Of a stretch of DNA of 64,000 nucleotides, positions 63,713-64,000 are shown piece by piece; the first letter of the stretch is position 1; each line of letters starts with the position of its first letter. The stretch is taken from positions 458,175 to 522,174 of the forward strand of contig DRFO01000017.1 in assembly GCA_011050525.1 (NCBI GenBank). The letters run 5' to 3'. Under the pieces are notes generated by a model. That model made no database searches. It was not told the origin of the DNA and was given only the letters and a program-made list of their open reading frames with translations. This DNA comes from Halopseudomonas xinjiangensis. Its GTDB lineage: Bacteria; Pseudomonadota; Gammaproteobacteria; Pseudomonadales; Pseudomonadaceae. The translations under genes were made by a program, and so were the position numbers.

Positions 63713-64000
63713 ATGAAAGAAAGTTACGACTACATCATCGTTGGGGCGGGGTCGGCCGGCTGCGTGATGGCGAACCGGCTCTCGACCGACCCCAGCGTGT
63801 CGGTGTTGCTGATCGAGAGCGGTCCGGAGCACACCAGCCCGTTGATTGCCATGCCGCGAGGTATAGGCAAGCTGCTCATACCGGGCAACCCGCACGTTTG
63901 GGATTATCAGGCCTCGCGGGGCGAGGGCATGGCCACGGAGCTGTGGCTGAAGGGCAAGGCTATCGGCGGCTCCAGCTCGGTGAACGGGATGGTTTACGTA
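63713..64000 (+). CDS. GMC-family FAD oxidoreductase, 5-prime part
   Basis: The first 96 residues are visible. They show the GMC nucleotide-binding YDYIIVGAGSAGCVMANRLS, LLIESGP, and the second mark GKAIGGSSSVNGMVYV, all typical of choline or alcohol dehydrogenases of this family. AGGAG precedes the ATG, two bases after the ferredoxin stop. The gene continues beyond the window. It may oxidise the alcohol made by the P450. Confidence 0.9.
   Translation, partial: MKESYDYIIVGAGSAGCVMANRLSTDPSVSVLLIESGPEHTSPLIAMPRGIGKLLIPGNPHVWDYQASRGEGMATELWLKGKAIGGSSSVNGMVYV

Overview
The window is high-GC bacterial DNA with dense, mostly operonic genes. Gene families and order (a liu-type leucine-degradation operon, fused indolepyruvate ferredoxin oxidoreductase, many DUF1302/DUF1329 pairs, Pseudomonas-style chemoreceptors) suggest a gammaproteobacterium of the Pseudomonadaceae (Pseudomonas or Halopseudomonas-like). 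This is an inference from gene content, not a measured placement. I saw no rRNA, tRNA, CRISPR array, phage gene or recognisable insertion sequence.

Region 1 (1-14.3 kb, minus strand) is a branched-chain acid pathway: fused 2-oxoacid ferredoxin oxidoreductase, isovaleryl-CoA dehydrogenase (liuA), methylcrotonyl-CoA carboxylase (liuB, liuD), methylglutaconyl-CoA hydratase (liuC), HMG-CoA lyase (liuE), acetoacetate CoA-transferase (two subunits), thiolase and a quinone-oxidoreductase-like MDR enzyme. Together these can take an isovaleryl-type acyl-CoA to acetyl-CoA. A divergent LysR regulator stands at the head; the MerR-type LiuR usually found beside liu genes is not in the window.

Region 2 (15.3-29.9 kb) centres on a plus-strand operon: DUF1302 outer-membrane barrel, DUF1329 periplasmic protein, Ycf48-like beta-propeller, MMPL/RND permease, then a two-domain VOC protein, enoyl-CoA hydratase and SDR. 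The first four look like an envelope transport module and the last three like the catabolic step it serves. TetR and AraC regulators, two atypical SDRs, a small VOC protein and a small secreted protein surround it.

Region 3 (29.9-55.3 kb) is accessory catabolism. It has a second DUF1302, three more DUF1329 genes, three related MFS carriers plus one Bcr/CflA-type, three more SDRs, an epoxide-hydrolase-like protein, an APH-fold kinase-like protein, an alpha/beta hydrolase, a phytoene-desaturase-like flavoprotein, a cytochrome P450, an FkbM-type methyltransferase, a secreted-looking or lipocalin-like protein of unknown function, and a [2Fe-2S] ferredoxin with its reductase. The contents fit uptake and oxidation of hydrophobic compounds such as terpenoids or steroid-like molecules; the actual substrate cannot be read from sequence. 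Two intergenic regions (near 41.0 and 50.5 kb) share two different palindromes, which suggests one regulon.

Region 4 (55.5-61.2 kb) is sensory: a chemoreceptor with a small secreted protein, then an operon of chemoreceptor, porin-like protein and small periplasmic binding protein. Region 5 (61.4-64 kb) starts another oxidation cluster: TetR, P450, [3Fe-4S]-type ferredoxin and a GMC oxidoreductase cut by the window edge.
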